From NCBI GenBank assembly GCA_958446555.1, contig CAUCWU010000165.1, forward strand, positions 1 to 5,905: a stretch of 5,905 bases of DNA, given 5' to 3'. A program made the position numbers and the translations under genes. The notes under the pieces were generated by a model, which had not been told where the DNA came from, did not search any database, and saw only the letters and a list, made by a program, of their open reading frames with translations. This document shows positions 1 to 5,680 of this stretch, piece after piece (within the stretch, counting starts at the first letter, position 1; each line of letters starts with the position of its first letter). The stretch is from an uncultured Lachnospiraceae bacterium. GTDB taxonomy: Bacteria; Bacillota; Clostridia; Lachnospirales; Lachnospiraceae.

Positions 1-964
1 CCGGATTTTCCATGGAGATCGGCACCTGATGAGCACGGAAGGAACCTTCGATCTGCTTTCCGTCTACTACCTTCGGTCCAGTCCATCCCTTTGGTGTACG
101 AAGAACGATCATTGGCCACTTATGTCTGGTAGTATCATTGTTCTCACGGGCATTCTTCTGAATAGCCTTGATCTCATCCATCGCCTGATCCAGTGCATCT
201 GCCATCTTTCTATGCATCTCCATCGGATCGCTACCCTCTACGAAATATGGCTTCCAACCACATCCGTCAAAGAAATGCTCTACTTCCTCGTGGGTATTAC
301 GTGCAAAGATAGTTGGGTTGCTGATCTTATATCCATTCAGATGAAGGATCGGAAGAACTGCACCATCATTGATTGGATTTAAGAATTTGTTACACTGCCA
401 AGAGGTAGCCAACGGACCAGTCTCAGCCTCGCCATCACCGACGATACATGCAGCAATCAGATCTGGATTATCAAATACAGCACCAAATGCATGTGCAAGT
501 GAATAACCAAGCTCACCACCTTCGTTAATAGAACCAGGAGTCTCTGGTGCTACGTGGCTGGAGATTCCACCTGGGAAAGAGAACTGCTTACACAGTTTCT
601 TCAATCCGTCCATATCCTCACCAATATTTGGATAGATCTCGCTGTAGGTACCTTCCAGATAGGTGTTTGCTACGAAGAAGTTTCCACCATGTCCCGGACC
701 AGAAATCAAAATCATATCCTGATCATACTTCTTAATGACACGATTTAAATGAACATAAACAAAGTTCTGTCCAGGAACAGTTCCCCAGTGTCCTACGATC
801 TTTTTCTTTACATGCTCCATTGTCAGCGGCTCACGTAACAGTGGGTTGTCCAACAGATACAGCTGAGCCGCGCCCAGATAGTTTGCAGCACGCCAGTATG
901 CATTCATCTTCTCGAGATATTCATCGCTTACAGGCTGATTGTTTGCAATAGTTGTCTCTACCAT
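1..964 (-). CDS. xfp: Xylulose-5-phosphate/fructose-6-phosphate phosphoketolase, N-terminal part (cut by window edge)
   Basis: This ThDP enzyme splits xylulose-5-P (and usually fructose-6-P) with phosphate into acetyl-phosphate plus glyceraldehyde-3-P (or erythrose-4-P), in the cytoplasm. The visible 321 residues cover the N-terminal ThDP-binding domain, about 40% of a typical ~800-aa protein; the rest lies left of the window. Family motifs seen: GHWGTVPG (58-65), SGPGHGGN (88-95), SSHVAPETPGSINEGGELGY (135-154), the ThDP/Mg motif GDGEAETGP (176-184) with its downstream NGYKI (210-214), and FRAHQVP (309-315). His59, His92, His137 and His312 appear to correspond to the conserved active-site histidines of bifidobacterial phosphoketolase. 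The start is ATG at 964, with AGGAGG (974-979) 9 nt upstream. It lies 220 bp downstream of the YitT gene on the same strand and has a candidate promoter of its own. The identity is firm; preference between the two sugar phosphates cannot be read from sequence. Confidence 0.96.
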   Translation of the reverse strand, partial: MVETTIANNQPVSDEYLEKMNAYWRAANYLGAAQLYLLDNPLLREPLTMEHVKKKIVGHWGTVPGQNFVYVHLNRVIKKYDQDMILISGPGHGGNFFVANTYLEGTYSEIYPNIGEDMDGLKKLCKQFSFPGGISSHVAPETPGSINEGGELGYSLAHAFGAVFDNPDLIAACIVGDGEAETGPLATSWQCNKFLNPINDGAVLPILHLNGYKISNPTIFARNTHEEVEHFFDGCGWKPYFVEGSDPMEMHRKMADALDQAMDEIKAIQKNARENNDTTRHKWPMIVLRTPKGWTGPKVVDGKQIEGSFRAHQVPISMENP

Positions 965-995
965 GCGGTATTTCCTCCTACTCTATAAGTTCAAA

Positions 996-1008
996 TACGC
1001 TTTGCGTA
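996..1008 (-). repeat. Small hairpin in the phosphoketolase leader
   Basis: TACGC (996-1000) and GCGTA (1004-1008) form a perfect 5-bp stem with a 3-nt loop, 17 nt before the AGGAGG of the phosphoketolase gene. In the mRNA it would be a small structure just upstream of the ribosome site. No T-tract follows, so it is not a terminator. A 5-bp stem can easily occur by chance. Confidence 0.35.
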
Positions 1009-1067
1009 ATTGTTCCATATTGCGGATTACTAATTTCGCTAAAAATAATGTAGAATCCGTTTCTATT

Positions 1068-1091
1068 CAGATGGGCAAACGAACCCATCTG
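1068..1091. repeat. Perfect 8-bp dyad near the predicted phosphoketolase start site
   Basis: CAGATGGG (1068-1075) and CCCATCTG (1084-1091) are exact reverse complements separated by 8 nt. The dyad lies directly downstream of the candidate -10 on the minus strand, so it would be an operator over the start site or a stem-loop at the 5' end of the mRNA. Neither flank has a T run, which argues against an intrinsic terminator. Confidence 0.6.
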
Positions 1092-1096
1092 CCACT

Positions 1097-1125
1097 ATAC
1101 TACACAAAGAATTTGCCCCATACAA
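1097..1125 (-). promoter_or_regulatory. Candidate sigma-A promoter of the phosphoketolase gene
   Basis: Reading on the minus strand, TTGTAT (1125-1120) is followed after 17 nt by TAGTAT (1102-1097). The hexamers match consensus at 3/6 and 4/6, and an overlapping TATAGT would be a better -10 but with a 20-nt gap. Support comes from the position, between the YitT stop and the phosphoketolase, with a dyad at the predicted start. Read-through from the YitT gene is also possible, since I see only a very weak hairpin after its stop. Confidence 0.35.
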
Positions 1126-1184
1126 GTTCCCATTCCTGCTATTTCTACAAAAAGTTACCTAATCCGACAGTTAAGGCATTACTA

Positions 1185-2066
1185 TCATTTATACTCTTTT
1201 TCCTCAGTAAAGCCACGGCCTCTAACTTCAGTCACACGGCTAATGATAAGAAAAGCGCTGCTGTCAATGCTGTGAACAAGTTTTCTGACGCGTCCCACCT
1301 CACGGCTGGATACTACACTTAAGACAAGCTCTGTGTCTTCTCTCATATAGCCAGTCTGACCGTTCAAGATCGTAACACCACGATCAATTTCCTGCAAAAT
1401 TTCCTTGCGAATTTTCTCGTGCTCATGGCTGATGACTTTAATTTCGACCTTTTCAGTTCCAATCAACAAGCACTTATCTAATACAACTGTATAGATTAGA
1501 ATTAACAGCACTCCATATAGAACCTCTTCTCCTGTACAGGAAAATGCCTGCAAAATTAAGATCACAAAATCAAACAGATACATGGTTACTGAAACTGGTA
1601 GATGAAACAGTTTGTTTAACACCAACGGTGGAATATCCATTCCTCCAGTCGATGCGCCGGTACGAATTACAATACCAATCGCAACACCAATACATAGACC
1701 GCCAAATACGGTGCACAAAACTGGATCAGTTGTAATTACAGTTCCTTTTGACAGACGCTGAATCATTTCGAGGGCCACTGGATAGACAAATGTTGAAAGA
1801 ATCGTTGTTGCAGCAAACTTACGACCTAATATTAATAATCCCAAAATGAACATTGTAGCATTAAAGCAGAGAACGAACGCTGAAATGGGAATGCCAAAAA
1901 GATGTTGTACAAATAGTGCAATTCCGGTTGTTCCACCAGTAATGAGTCCTCCTGGGAGAATAAAGAATGCGACACCGCAGGCATAAATGATATTTCCGAT
2001 AATTACAATTGCAATGTCACGCAGAAAAGGTAGAATTTTTTTGAGGCTAGGATCCGTTTTTAACAT
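1185..2066 (-). CDS. YitT-family membrane protein (membrane domain plus C-terminal DUF2179)
   Basis: A 293-aa integral membrane protein of the YitT family, whose transport or other function is not established. After a short basic N-terminus there are about five or six hydrophobic segments (roughly 15-37, 44-60, 62-81, 87-103, 117-135 and 157-203). Two related glycine-rich loops, LPGGLITGGTTGIA (37-50) and RTGASTGGMDIP (135-146), mark the internal duplication typical of the family. From about residue 207 to 285 a soluble alpha/beta domain (EVEIK-like strand, GVTILNGQTGY, ELVLSVVSSREVGRVRKLV) matches the DUF2179 domain that closes YitT proteins. Length is normal. The start is ATG at 2066, with AAGGAG (2079-2084) 12 nt upstream, a rather long spacing, but no other in-frame start is better placed. 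It sits between the deacetylase and phosphoketolase genes on the same strand, separated from the deacetylase by a terminator, so it is likely transcribed on its own. Neighbours do not reveal a substrate. Confidence 0.92.
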   Translation of the reverse strand: MLKTDPSLKKILPFLRDIAIVIIGNIIYACGVAFFILPGGLITGGTTGIALFVQHLFGIPISAFVLCFNATMFILGLLILGRKFAATTILSTFVYPVALEMIQRLSKGTVITTDPVLCTVFGGLCIGVAIGIVIRTGASTGGMDIPPLVLNKLFHLPVSVTMYLFDFVILILQAFSCTGEEVLYGVLLILIYTVVLDKCLLIGTEKVEIKVISHEHEKIRKEILQEIDRGVTILNGQTGYMREDTELVLSVVSSREVGRVRKLVHSIDSSAFLIISRVTEVRGRGFTEEKEYK

Positions 2067-2164
2067 AGACGTATAATGCTCCTTTCTTTTTTAGGCAAAC
2101 TCACAGCTACATTTATTAACTGTAGTGTTACAACAATGCTAAGGCAGTGTTGAGGACAAAACAG
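2067..2164 (-). other. Upstream region of the YitT gene with an imperfect dyad
   Basis: The promoter of the YitT gene must lie here or just upstream, because a terminator ends at 2165. I see no convincing -35/-10 pair. AACAATGC (2132-2139) and GCAGTGTT (2144-2151) form an inverted repeat with 7 of 8 pairs around TAAG, which could be an operator, but this is weak. Confidence 0.3.
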
Positions 2165-2212
2165 ATAACAAAAAAGCTGCCAGGAAAAATAGAATTATTT
2201 TCCCTAACAGCT
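2165..2212 (-). terminator. Strong intrinsic terminator after the deacetylase gene
   Basis: On the minus strand, bases 2212-2197 pair with 2190-2175 in an uninterrupted 16-bp stem (three G-T pairs) around a 6-nt loop, and six Ts follow directly (2175-2170). It lies about 127 nt beyond the deacetylase stop, so the transcript has an unusually long 3' tail. There is no T run on the plus-strand side, so it works leftwards only. Confidence 0.9.
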
Positions 2213-2312
2213 GTGGATCGAGGCTATCTGCCTAATACGAAGAAAGTATAACAAAAATGATTTGAAATGGCAAGTATAAAATTTACTTCAATTCATCTTA
2301 CATAATTTAAAT

Positions 2313-2344
2313 AGTTATCTCAAACTGTTTCAAGTTATCTCAAA
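2313..2344. repeat. 12-bp direct repeat at the end of the deacetylase gene
   Basis: AGTTATCTCAAA occurs at 2313-2324 and again at 2333-2344, a 20-bp period. The second copy contains the deacetylase stop codon, so the first copy looks like a small tandem duplication of the gene's end. No function is implied. Confidence 0.6.
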
Positions 2345-3224
2345 GCTCATCTAGCGTTCCAAACTGATAGCCCATCTCTTCCCACTTTGTCAATAATTCA
2401 TCAAGAATTTCTCCATTTGTTTTTGAAGTATTATGAAGAAGTACAATCGCACCTGGGTGGATTCGTGGAATCAGTTTTGAGAAGGCTTCTTCATGGGTTG
2501 GTTGGCTGTCCGTATTCCAATCTACATAGGCAAGGCTCCAGAAGAAGGTGTGATAACCAAGCTCCTGCGCCATTTTTAAGTTTTGTATGTTATATTTTCC
2601 TTGAGGCGGTCGATAATACATTGCCATTTCTTGCCCAGTTGTCTGTTGATATAATGATCTCACATCATCGAGTTCTTTTTGGAAGGATTCCTTAGTTGAG
2701 ATAGAGGACATATCTGGATGATGATAGGTATGATTTCCAACTGTGTGCCCTTCTTGTACCATTCGATTTACTAAATCTGGAGCGGACTCCAAAAAGTGGC
2801 CAACAACAAAGAAGGTTGCCTTTGCATTGTGCTTTTTTAATGCATCCAAAATCGCCGGTGTATTTCCATTTTCATATCCGCAGTCAAATGTCAAATAAAT
2901 TGTATTTTCTTCACTGCTTCCTATGTAATAAGCATTGTATTTGGCAAGTTCCTCAGCCGGCACATTTCCAGTTGGCTGTGTGCCAGATTCTCCAAAGCCA
3001 AGTCCCCAGTTTTCTGTACTTGTACTGGACGTTGAATTGGAAGCTACTTTTGACGTAGTCGTATTGGATGCTATATTAGATGTTGGAAAAAGAATCGCCG
3101 TCTTTTGCCAATATCCAACGCCTCGCCCCATCAAAAACATTGCACAAAAAAATGTAACTGTTGTAATGCCTTTTCTTAGCTTGTTTTTCTTTTTGACTCC
3201 TATCTTGGCTCCTGTTTTGTTCAC
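2340..3224 (-). CDS. pdaA: PdaA-like polysaccharide deacetylase (spore-cortex muramic delta-lactam type)
   Basis: A secreted or membrane-anchored NodB-fold deacetylase. In Bacillus, PdaA removes the acetyl group from MurNAc during muramic delta-lactam formation in the spore cortex; that role is inferred here from close motif agreement. Residues below are counted from the upstream TTG at 3239. They show a basic N-terminus, a weak hydrophobic anchor (24-44), a Ser/Thr/Asn-rich linker (53-77) and the catalytic domain (about 100-299). Motifs are TFDCGYENG (117-125), NHTYHHPD (169-176, metal ligands His170 and His174), YRPPQG (209-214), WSLAYVDW (234-241) and LLHNT (267-271). The usual second Asp of TFDDG is Cys120; Bacillus PdaA also departs here (Asn, from memory). 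I prefer GTG at 3224 (294 aa) because AGGAG (3231-3235) lies 6 nt upstream; the TTG at 3239 has no good ribosome site. It ends at a strong terminator and diverges from the peptidase gene. Confidence 0.9.
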   Translation of the reverse strand: MNKTGAKIGVKKKNKLRKGITTVTFFCAMFLMGRGVGYWQKTAILFPTSNIASNTTTSKVASNSTSSTSTENWGLGFGESGTQPTGNVPAEELAKYNAYYIGSSEENTIYLTFDCGYENGNTPAILDALKKHNAKATFFVVGHFLESAPDLVNRMVQEGHTVGNHTYHHPDMSSISTKESFQKELDDVRSLYQQTTGQEMAMYYRPPQGKYNIQNLKMAQELGYHTFFWSLAYVDWNTDSQPTHEEAFSKLIPRIHPGAIVLLHNTSKTNGEILDELLTKWEEMGYQFGTLDEL

Positions 3225-3313
3225 GCTGCTCTCCTGCAATTTCCATTCATTTTGATTACTATCACTTTATTCGCAGCACCTTACTTTTATCCATTTTCCT
3301 ACAGAAAACTTCA

Positions 3314-3342
3314 TTGACATTGCTTTTTCTTACTCTTATAAT
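3314..3342 (+). promoter_or_regulatory. Perfect-consensus sigma-A promoter of the M28 peptidase gene
   Basis: TTGACA (3314-3319) and TATAAT (3337-3342) are separated by exactly 17 nt, a full match to the housekeeping consensus. Transcription would start near 3349, leaving a leader of about 136 nt before the ATG at 3486. Such an ideal core promoter usually needs a repressor or leader-level control to be tunable. Confidence 0.88.
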
Positions 3343-3343
3343 G

Positions 3344-3470
3344 GAATGCATAGCAATATGCCAGATGTTTTTTTGATTCGCAAACATTGTAACGTAACAC
3401 AACTATGCATTCATAGACATCAATATCAAACTAGCATGTGCAGGAAAATCAAAAATTCTAGTACTATGCA
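3344..3470. repeat. TGCATAG repeats around the peptidase start site and leader
   Basis: GAATGCATAG (3344-3353), overlapping the predicted transcription start, is the exact reverse complement of CTATGCATTC (3403-3412), a perfect 10-bp inverted repeat with 49 nt between arms. A third copy of the core, CTATGCA, lies at 3464-3470 just before the ribosome site. ACTATGCA is thus also an 8-bp direct repeat (3402-3409, 3463-3470). As DNA these could be operator sites. As RNA, the first arm could pair with either later copy, giving alternative leader folds. The remaining 3225-3485 region holds no gene. Confidence 0.6.
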
Positions 3471-3485
3471 GAAAAGAGGAAAACG

Positions 3486-4745
3486 ATGGCTTTATTTACA
3501 GAGAACTATCAAGCTGAGATGATGCAAATCCTTCAGGATATGGCACATATTCGTATCAGCGGTACAAAGGAAGAGGCAGACTGTGCAGTTTACTTACAGG
3601 ATTGCTGCAAAAAGATGGGACTTGATGCTAGCTTAGAGGCATTCCCAGTTGAAATGTGTGATATTCACGAGGCTGTTTTAACAGCAGATCATAAGGATAT
3701 TCCTTGCAAGGGATATCGTTGTGCAGGTAGTGGTACAATTGAAGCACCATTTTATTATATGCCAAACATGGATGCTTGTTCTCTTTCCCAGTGCAAGGGA
3801 AAAATCGTGATGATTGACCGCGGTGTTGCTTATTGGAGCTATCGTGATTTAATTGAAAATGGTGCAGTCGGCATCATTACATATGACGGCAATGCCAATT
3901 ATGCAGATGATGATATCGATCTTCGCGAACTTAGAAGCTTTGTCCGTGAAGGCTGCGATGGCAAAAAGATTCCTTGCGTTAACATCAATGCAAAATCAGC
4001 AATCCGTCTTGTCAACCAGAATACCCAGAATGCAAAAATTGTATTAAATCAAGATGAGTGGATGGGAGAATCCCACAATGTAATTTTAGATCTTCCAGGC
4101 GAGACCGATGAAATGATCGTTTTGAGTGCACACTATGATTCCACCCCACTGTCACAGGGCGTTTACGATAATATGTCCGGAAGTGTTGGTCTTCTTGCGA
4201 TCGCTGATTATTTCAGACAGCATCCGCATCGCTATGGACTTCGTTTCGTATGGTGCGGCAGTGAGGAAAGAGGTCTTCTTGGTTCTAAGGCATATGTTGC
4301 AGCTCATGAGGAAGACTTAAAGAAGACTGTTTTAAATATCAATCTGGATATGATTGGCTGCATTATGGGTAAGTTTATTGCTTGTTGTACATCAGAGGAG
4401 AAGCTGGTTCACTATATTGAGTATATGGCTTCTGAGATGGGATTTGGTATGGAAGCTCATCAGGGTGTCTACTCTAGTGATTCCACTCCTTTTGCAGACA
4501 AGGGTGTTCCGTCTCTTTCCTTCGCTCGTCTTGCACCTGGCAATACTGCCACAATTCACAATCGTTATGATACAATGGATGTCATGAAGGCAGAGCATAT
4601 GGCAAAAGATGTTGCATTTATCACAGCATTCACTGAGCACATGGCTTGTGCAAAGCGCTGCCCAGTTTCTAAGGAGATTCCTGACAATATGAAGGAAAAA
4701 CTGGATATTTACCTGAACAGAAAGCGCGACAATACTGCTCACTAA
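3486..4745 (+). CDS. M28-family zinc aminopeptidase with PA-like insert, cytosolic
   Basis: A 419-aa metallopeptidase of family M28, expected to release N-terminal residues from peptides using two Zn ions. An N-terminal helical region (1-50) leads into a PA-like region (about 60-190, including GKIVMIDRG at 105-113 and IENGAVGIITYDG at 123-135), then the catalytic domain (about 195-385). Predicted ligands and catalytic residues are His216 and Asp218 (SAHYDS), Asp228 (YDNMSG), Glu260/Glu261 (GSEERG), Asp288 (NLDMIG) and His358 (TIHNRYDT); the set looks complete. There is no signal peptide, and there are some 16 cysteines, which suits a reducing cytoplasm and suggests scavenging of imported or internal peptides. 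The start ATG has AGAGG about 6 nt upstream. It is a single-gene unit with an ideal promoter and its own terminator, divergent from the deacetylase. The physiological substrate is unknown. Confidence 0.93.
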   Translation: MALFTENYQAEMMQILQDMAHIRISGTKEEADCAVYLQDCCKKMGLDASLEAFPVEMCDIHEAVLTADHKDIPCKGYRCAGSGTIEAPFYYMPNMDACSLSQCKGKIVMIDRGVAYWSYRDLIENGAVGIITYDGNANYADDDIDLRELRSFVREGCDGKKIPCVNINAKSAIRLVNQNTQNAKIVLNQDEWMGESHNVILDLPGETDEMIVLSAHYDSTPLSQGVYDNMSGSVGLLAIADYFRQHPHRYGLRFVWCGSEERGLLGSKAYVAAHEEDLKKTVLNINLDMIGCIMGKFIACCTSEEKLVHYIEYMASEMGFGMEAHQGVYSSDSTPFADKGVPSLSFARLAPGNTATIHNRYDTMDVMKAEHMAKDVAFITAFTEHMACAKRCPVSKEIPDNMKEKLDIYLNRKRDNTAH

Positions 4746-4786
4746 ATAAAATCCTATATTAAAACATGGAATAAAATAAATAATAC

Positions 4787-4840
4787 AGAGGGCTGTTTTG
4801 GTGTTTGTATGTATGCGCATCAAAACAGCCTTTTATTTTT
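4787..4840 (+). terminator. Intrinsic terminator of the peptidase gene, touching the convergent recombinase gene
   Basis: GGCTGTTTTG (4791-4800) pairs perfectly with CAAAACAGCC (4821-4830), and a few inner and outer pairs can extend the stem. It is followed by TTTTATTTTT (4831-4840). The last T is also the final base of the recombinase stop codon on the other strand. Reading leftwards the stem is followed by AT-rich sequence without an immediate T run, so action on the recombinase transcript is possible but weaker. Confidence 0.88.
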
Positions 4841-5406
4841 TATAAGAGCTCAATATGTCCTGCCAGTGCATCCTCTAATTCCTTACTTGAAATACCGATA
4901 TAGCGCTGCGTAATAGCCGCAGAGCTGTGCTGTAAAAGCTGCTGTACAAGAATGATATTATAATTATTGTTTACATAAATTTCCGTTGCAAAAAACTTAC
5001 GAAAACTGTGAGTGCCAATATTGGGATATCCAAGTTCAGATGTCACTTTTGCAAGATATTTTTGTATAGTACGTTCAGTAATCGGGAAAATAGTCAGATC
5101 TGTTTTTATGTCGTGATCAATACAATATACTCTCAGATACTGGTAAATCGGCTGTGGGACTGTAAATATACGCTTTTTCTGTGTTTTTTCTTCTGTAATG
5201 TCAAGGCGATATCGTCCTCCATCCAACACAATATCCTGCAGTCTAAGCTTTAAAATATCTCCTATTCTAAGTCCAAGGTTTGCTTCTAGGACAAGCGCTG
5301 TCGCAATCCTATCATTTGCCCTAAAAGTATTACCTCCTTTTCTCATCGCTCCAATCAAATTTTCATATTGCTCCTTGGTTAGAGCAAGTGATTTCTTATT
5401 TGCCAT
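4840..5406 (-). CDS. Minimal tyrosine recombinase (catalytic domain only)
   Basis: A site-specific recombinase of the phage-integrase family. Counting from the upstream ATG at 5418, the active-site set is complete: Arg51 (LGLRIGD), Lys78 (EEKTQKK), His137 and Arg140 (THSFRKFFAT), His164 (LLQHSS) and the nucleophile Tyr173 (TQRYIGIS). At about 188-192 aa it lacks the N-terminal core-binding/SAM-like domain of XerC/D and long integrases, and it is close in size to FimB/FimE-type DNA invertases. AGGAG (5419-5423) lies 12 nt before the ATG at 5406 and directly abuts the ATG at 5418, so I prefer 5406 (188 aa). No frameshift or broken motif is visible, so it looks intact rather than a remnant. It diverges from an RHH-protein gene across a repeat-rich, AT-rich region and converges on the peptidase gene. 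Integration, inversion or resolution are all possible roles. Confidence 0.9.
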   Translation of the reverse strand: MANKKSLALTKEQYENLIGAMRKGGNTFRANDRIATALVLEANLGLRIGDILKLRLQDIVLDGGRYRLDITEEKTQKKRIFTVPQPIYQYLRVYCIDHDIKTDLTIFPITERTIQKYLAKVTSELGYPNIGTHSFRKFFATEIYVNNNYNIILVQQLLQHSSAAITQRYIGISSKELEDALAGHIELL

Positions 5407-5518
5407 TCTGTAATACATCTCCTATTTTCTAATGAAATTCTTACCTTGTTTAAAGTACTTTTTTATATAAAAGTTCGTATAACAATAAAACATAGTTCGT
5501 TTATTTACTAACATGGCT

Positions 5519-5547
5519 ATTATATCTTATTTTTCAGCTAAAATCAA
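5519..5547 (-). promoter_or_regulatory. Sigma-A promoter of the recombinase gene
   Basis: On the minus strand TTGATT (5547-5542) is followed after 17 nt by a perfect TATAAT (5524-5519). The predicted start near 5512 gives a leader of about 105 nt that contains the elements at 5452-5505, so proteins bound there would sit in the path of transcription. Confidence 0.7.
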
Positions 5548-5562
5548 GCCAATTCCACACAA

Positions 5563-5594
5563 AAAGTACGTATAATATTCATTATACGTACTTT
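5563..5594. repeat. Perfect 14-bp inverted repeat with 4-nt centre
   Basis: AAAGTACGTATAAT (5563-5576) and ATTATACGTACTTT (5581-5594) are exact reverse complements around ATTC. Taken as 12-bp arms with an 8-bp spacer, it has the geometry of a tyrosine-recombinase core site; taken whole, it suits a dimeric repressor. A terminator reading is possible on the minus strand (TTTTT at the far end), but no gene ends there. Confidence 0.8.
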
Positions 5595-5611
5595 ATTTAG
5601 ATATAAATGTA

Positions 5612-5637
5612 AACGTGTACTTTACAAAGTAAACATT
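5612..5637. promoter_or_regulatory. Imperfect dyad over the -35 of the RHH gene (candidate operator)
   Basis: AACGTGTACTTT (5612-5623) and AAAGTAAACATT (5626-5637) are inverted with 10 of 12 pairs around AC. The centre coincides with the -35 hexamer TTTACA (5621-5626), so a bound protein would block the promoter. Autorepression by the RHH protein is the simplest inference. Confidence 0.5.
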
Positions 5638-5649
5638 ATGTATTACAAT
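5621..5649 (+). promoter_or_regulatory. Sigma-A promoter of the RHH-protein gene
   Basis: TTTACA (5621-5626) and TACAAT (5644-5649) are spaced by 17 nt, each matching 5 of 6 consensus bases. The start near 5656 gives a short leader carrying AGGAGG (5669-5674), 6 nt before the ATG. Confidence 0.75.
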
Positions 5650-5680
5650 AGAAATATAGAATAAAAGTAGGAGGCTTATC

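Larger units (their letters stand above)
5452..5639. repeat. Cluster of AAAGTWCGTWTAAT-like elements
   Basis: A 14-bp element recurs between the recombinase and the RHH gene. The best copies are AAAGTACGTATAAT (5563-5576), its exact reverse (5594-5581) and AAAGTTCGTATAAC (5470-5483, 12/14). Weaker copies are ATAGTTCGTTTATT (5492-5505), AAAGTAAACATTAT (5626-5639) and a reverse half-match at 5623-5610. The palindrome AAAGTACTTT (5452-5461) shares the core. The weak copies could be chance in such AT-rich DNA; the three strong ones are unlikely to be. Candidates are recombinase binding sites, operators for the RHH protein, or iterons. Confidence 0.6.

Noticed and set aside
1068..1091. The phosphoketolase-leader dyad as an intrinsic terminator
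   Set aside because: No T-tract follows on either strand.
1145..1180. A terminator after the YitT gene
   Set aside because: The only hairpin is about 5 bp with a bulge before a short T run, too weak to call.
939..1322. A 127-codon plus-strand open frame across the phosphoketolase/YitT junction
   Set aside because: It overlaps both minus-strand genes and their spacer, lacks a ribosome site and has no recognisable protein features; the conserved motifs lie on the other strand.
3402..3429. A minus-strand promoter for the deacetylase gene (TTGATA, 16 nt, CATAGT)
   Set aside because: The hexamers are only fair, the leader would be about 170 nt, and a sporulation sigma factor is more likely for a PdaA gene; I could not identify a convincing sigma-G site either.
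4392..4823. A 143-codon minus-strand open frame opposite the peptidase gene
   Set aside because: It is antisense to a clear M28 gene, and its first codons run through the terminator hairpin.
5608..5621. A catabolite-response (cre)-like match, TGTAAACGTGTACT
   Set aside because: It fits the cre consensus at 12 of 14 positions, but the sequence is equally part of the local AAAGTAC repeat family, so CcpA binding is not the simpler reading.
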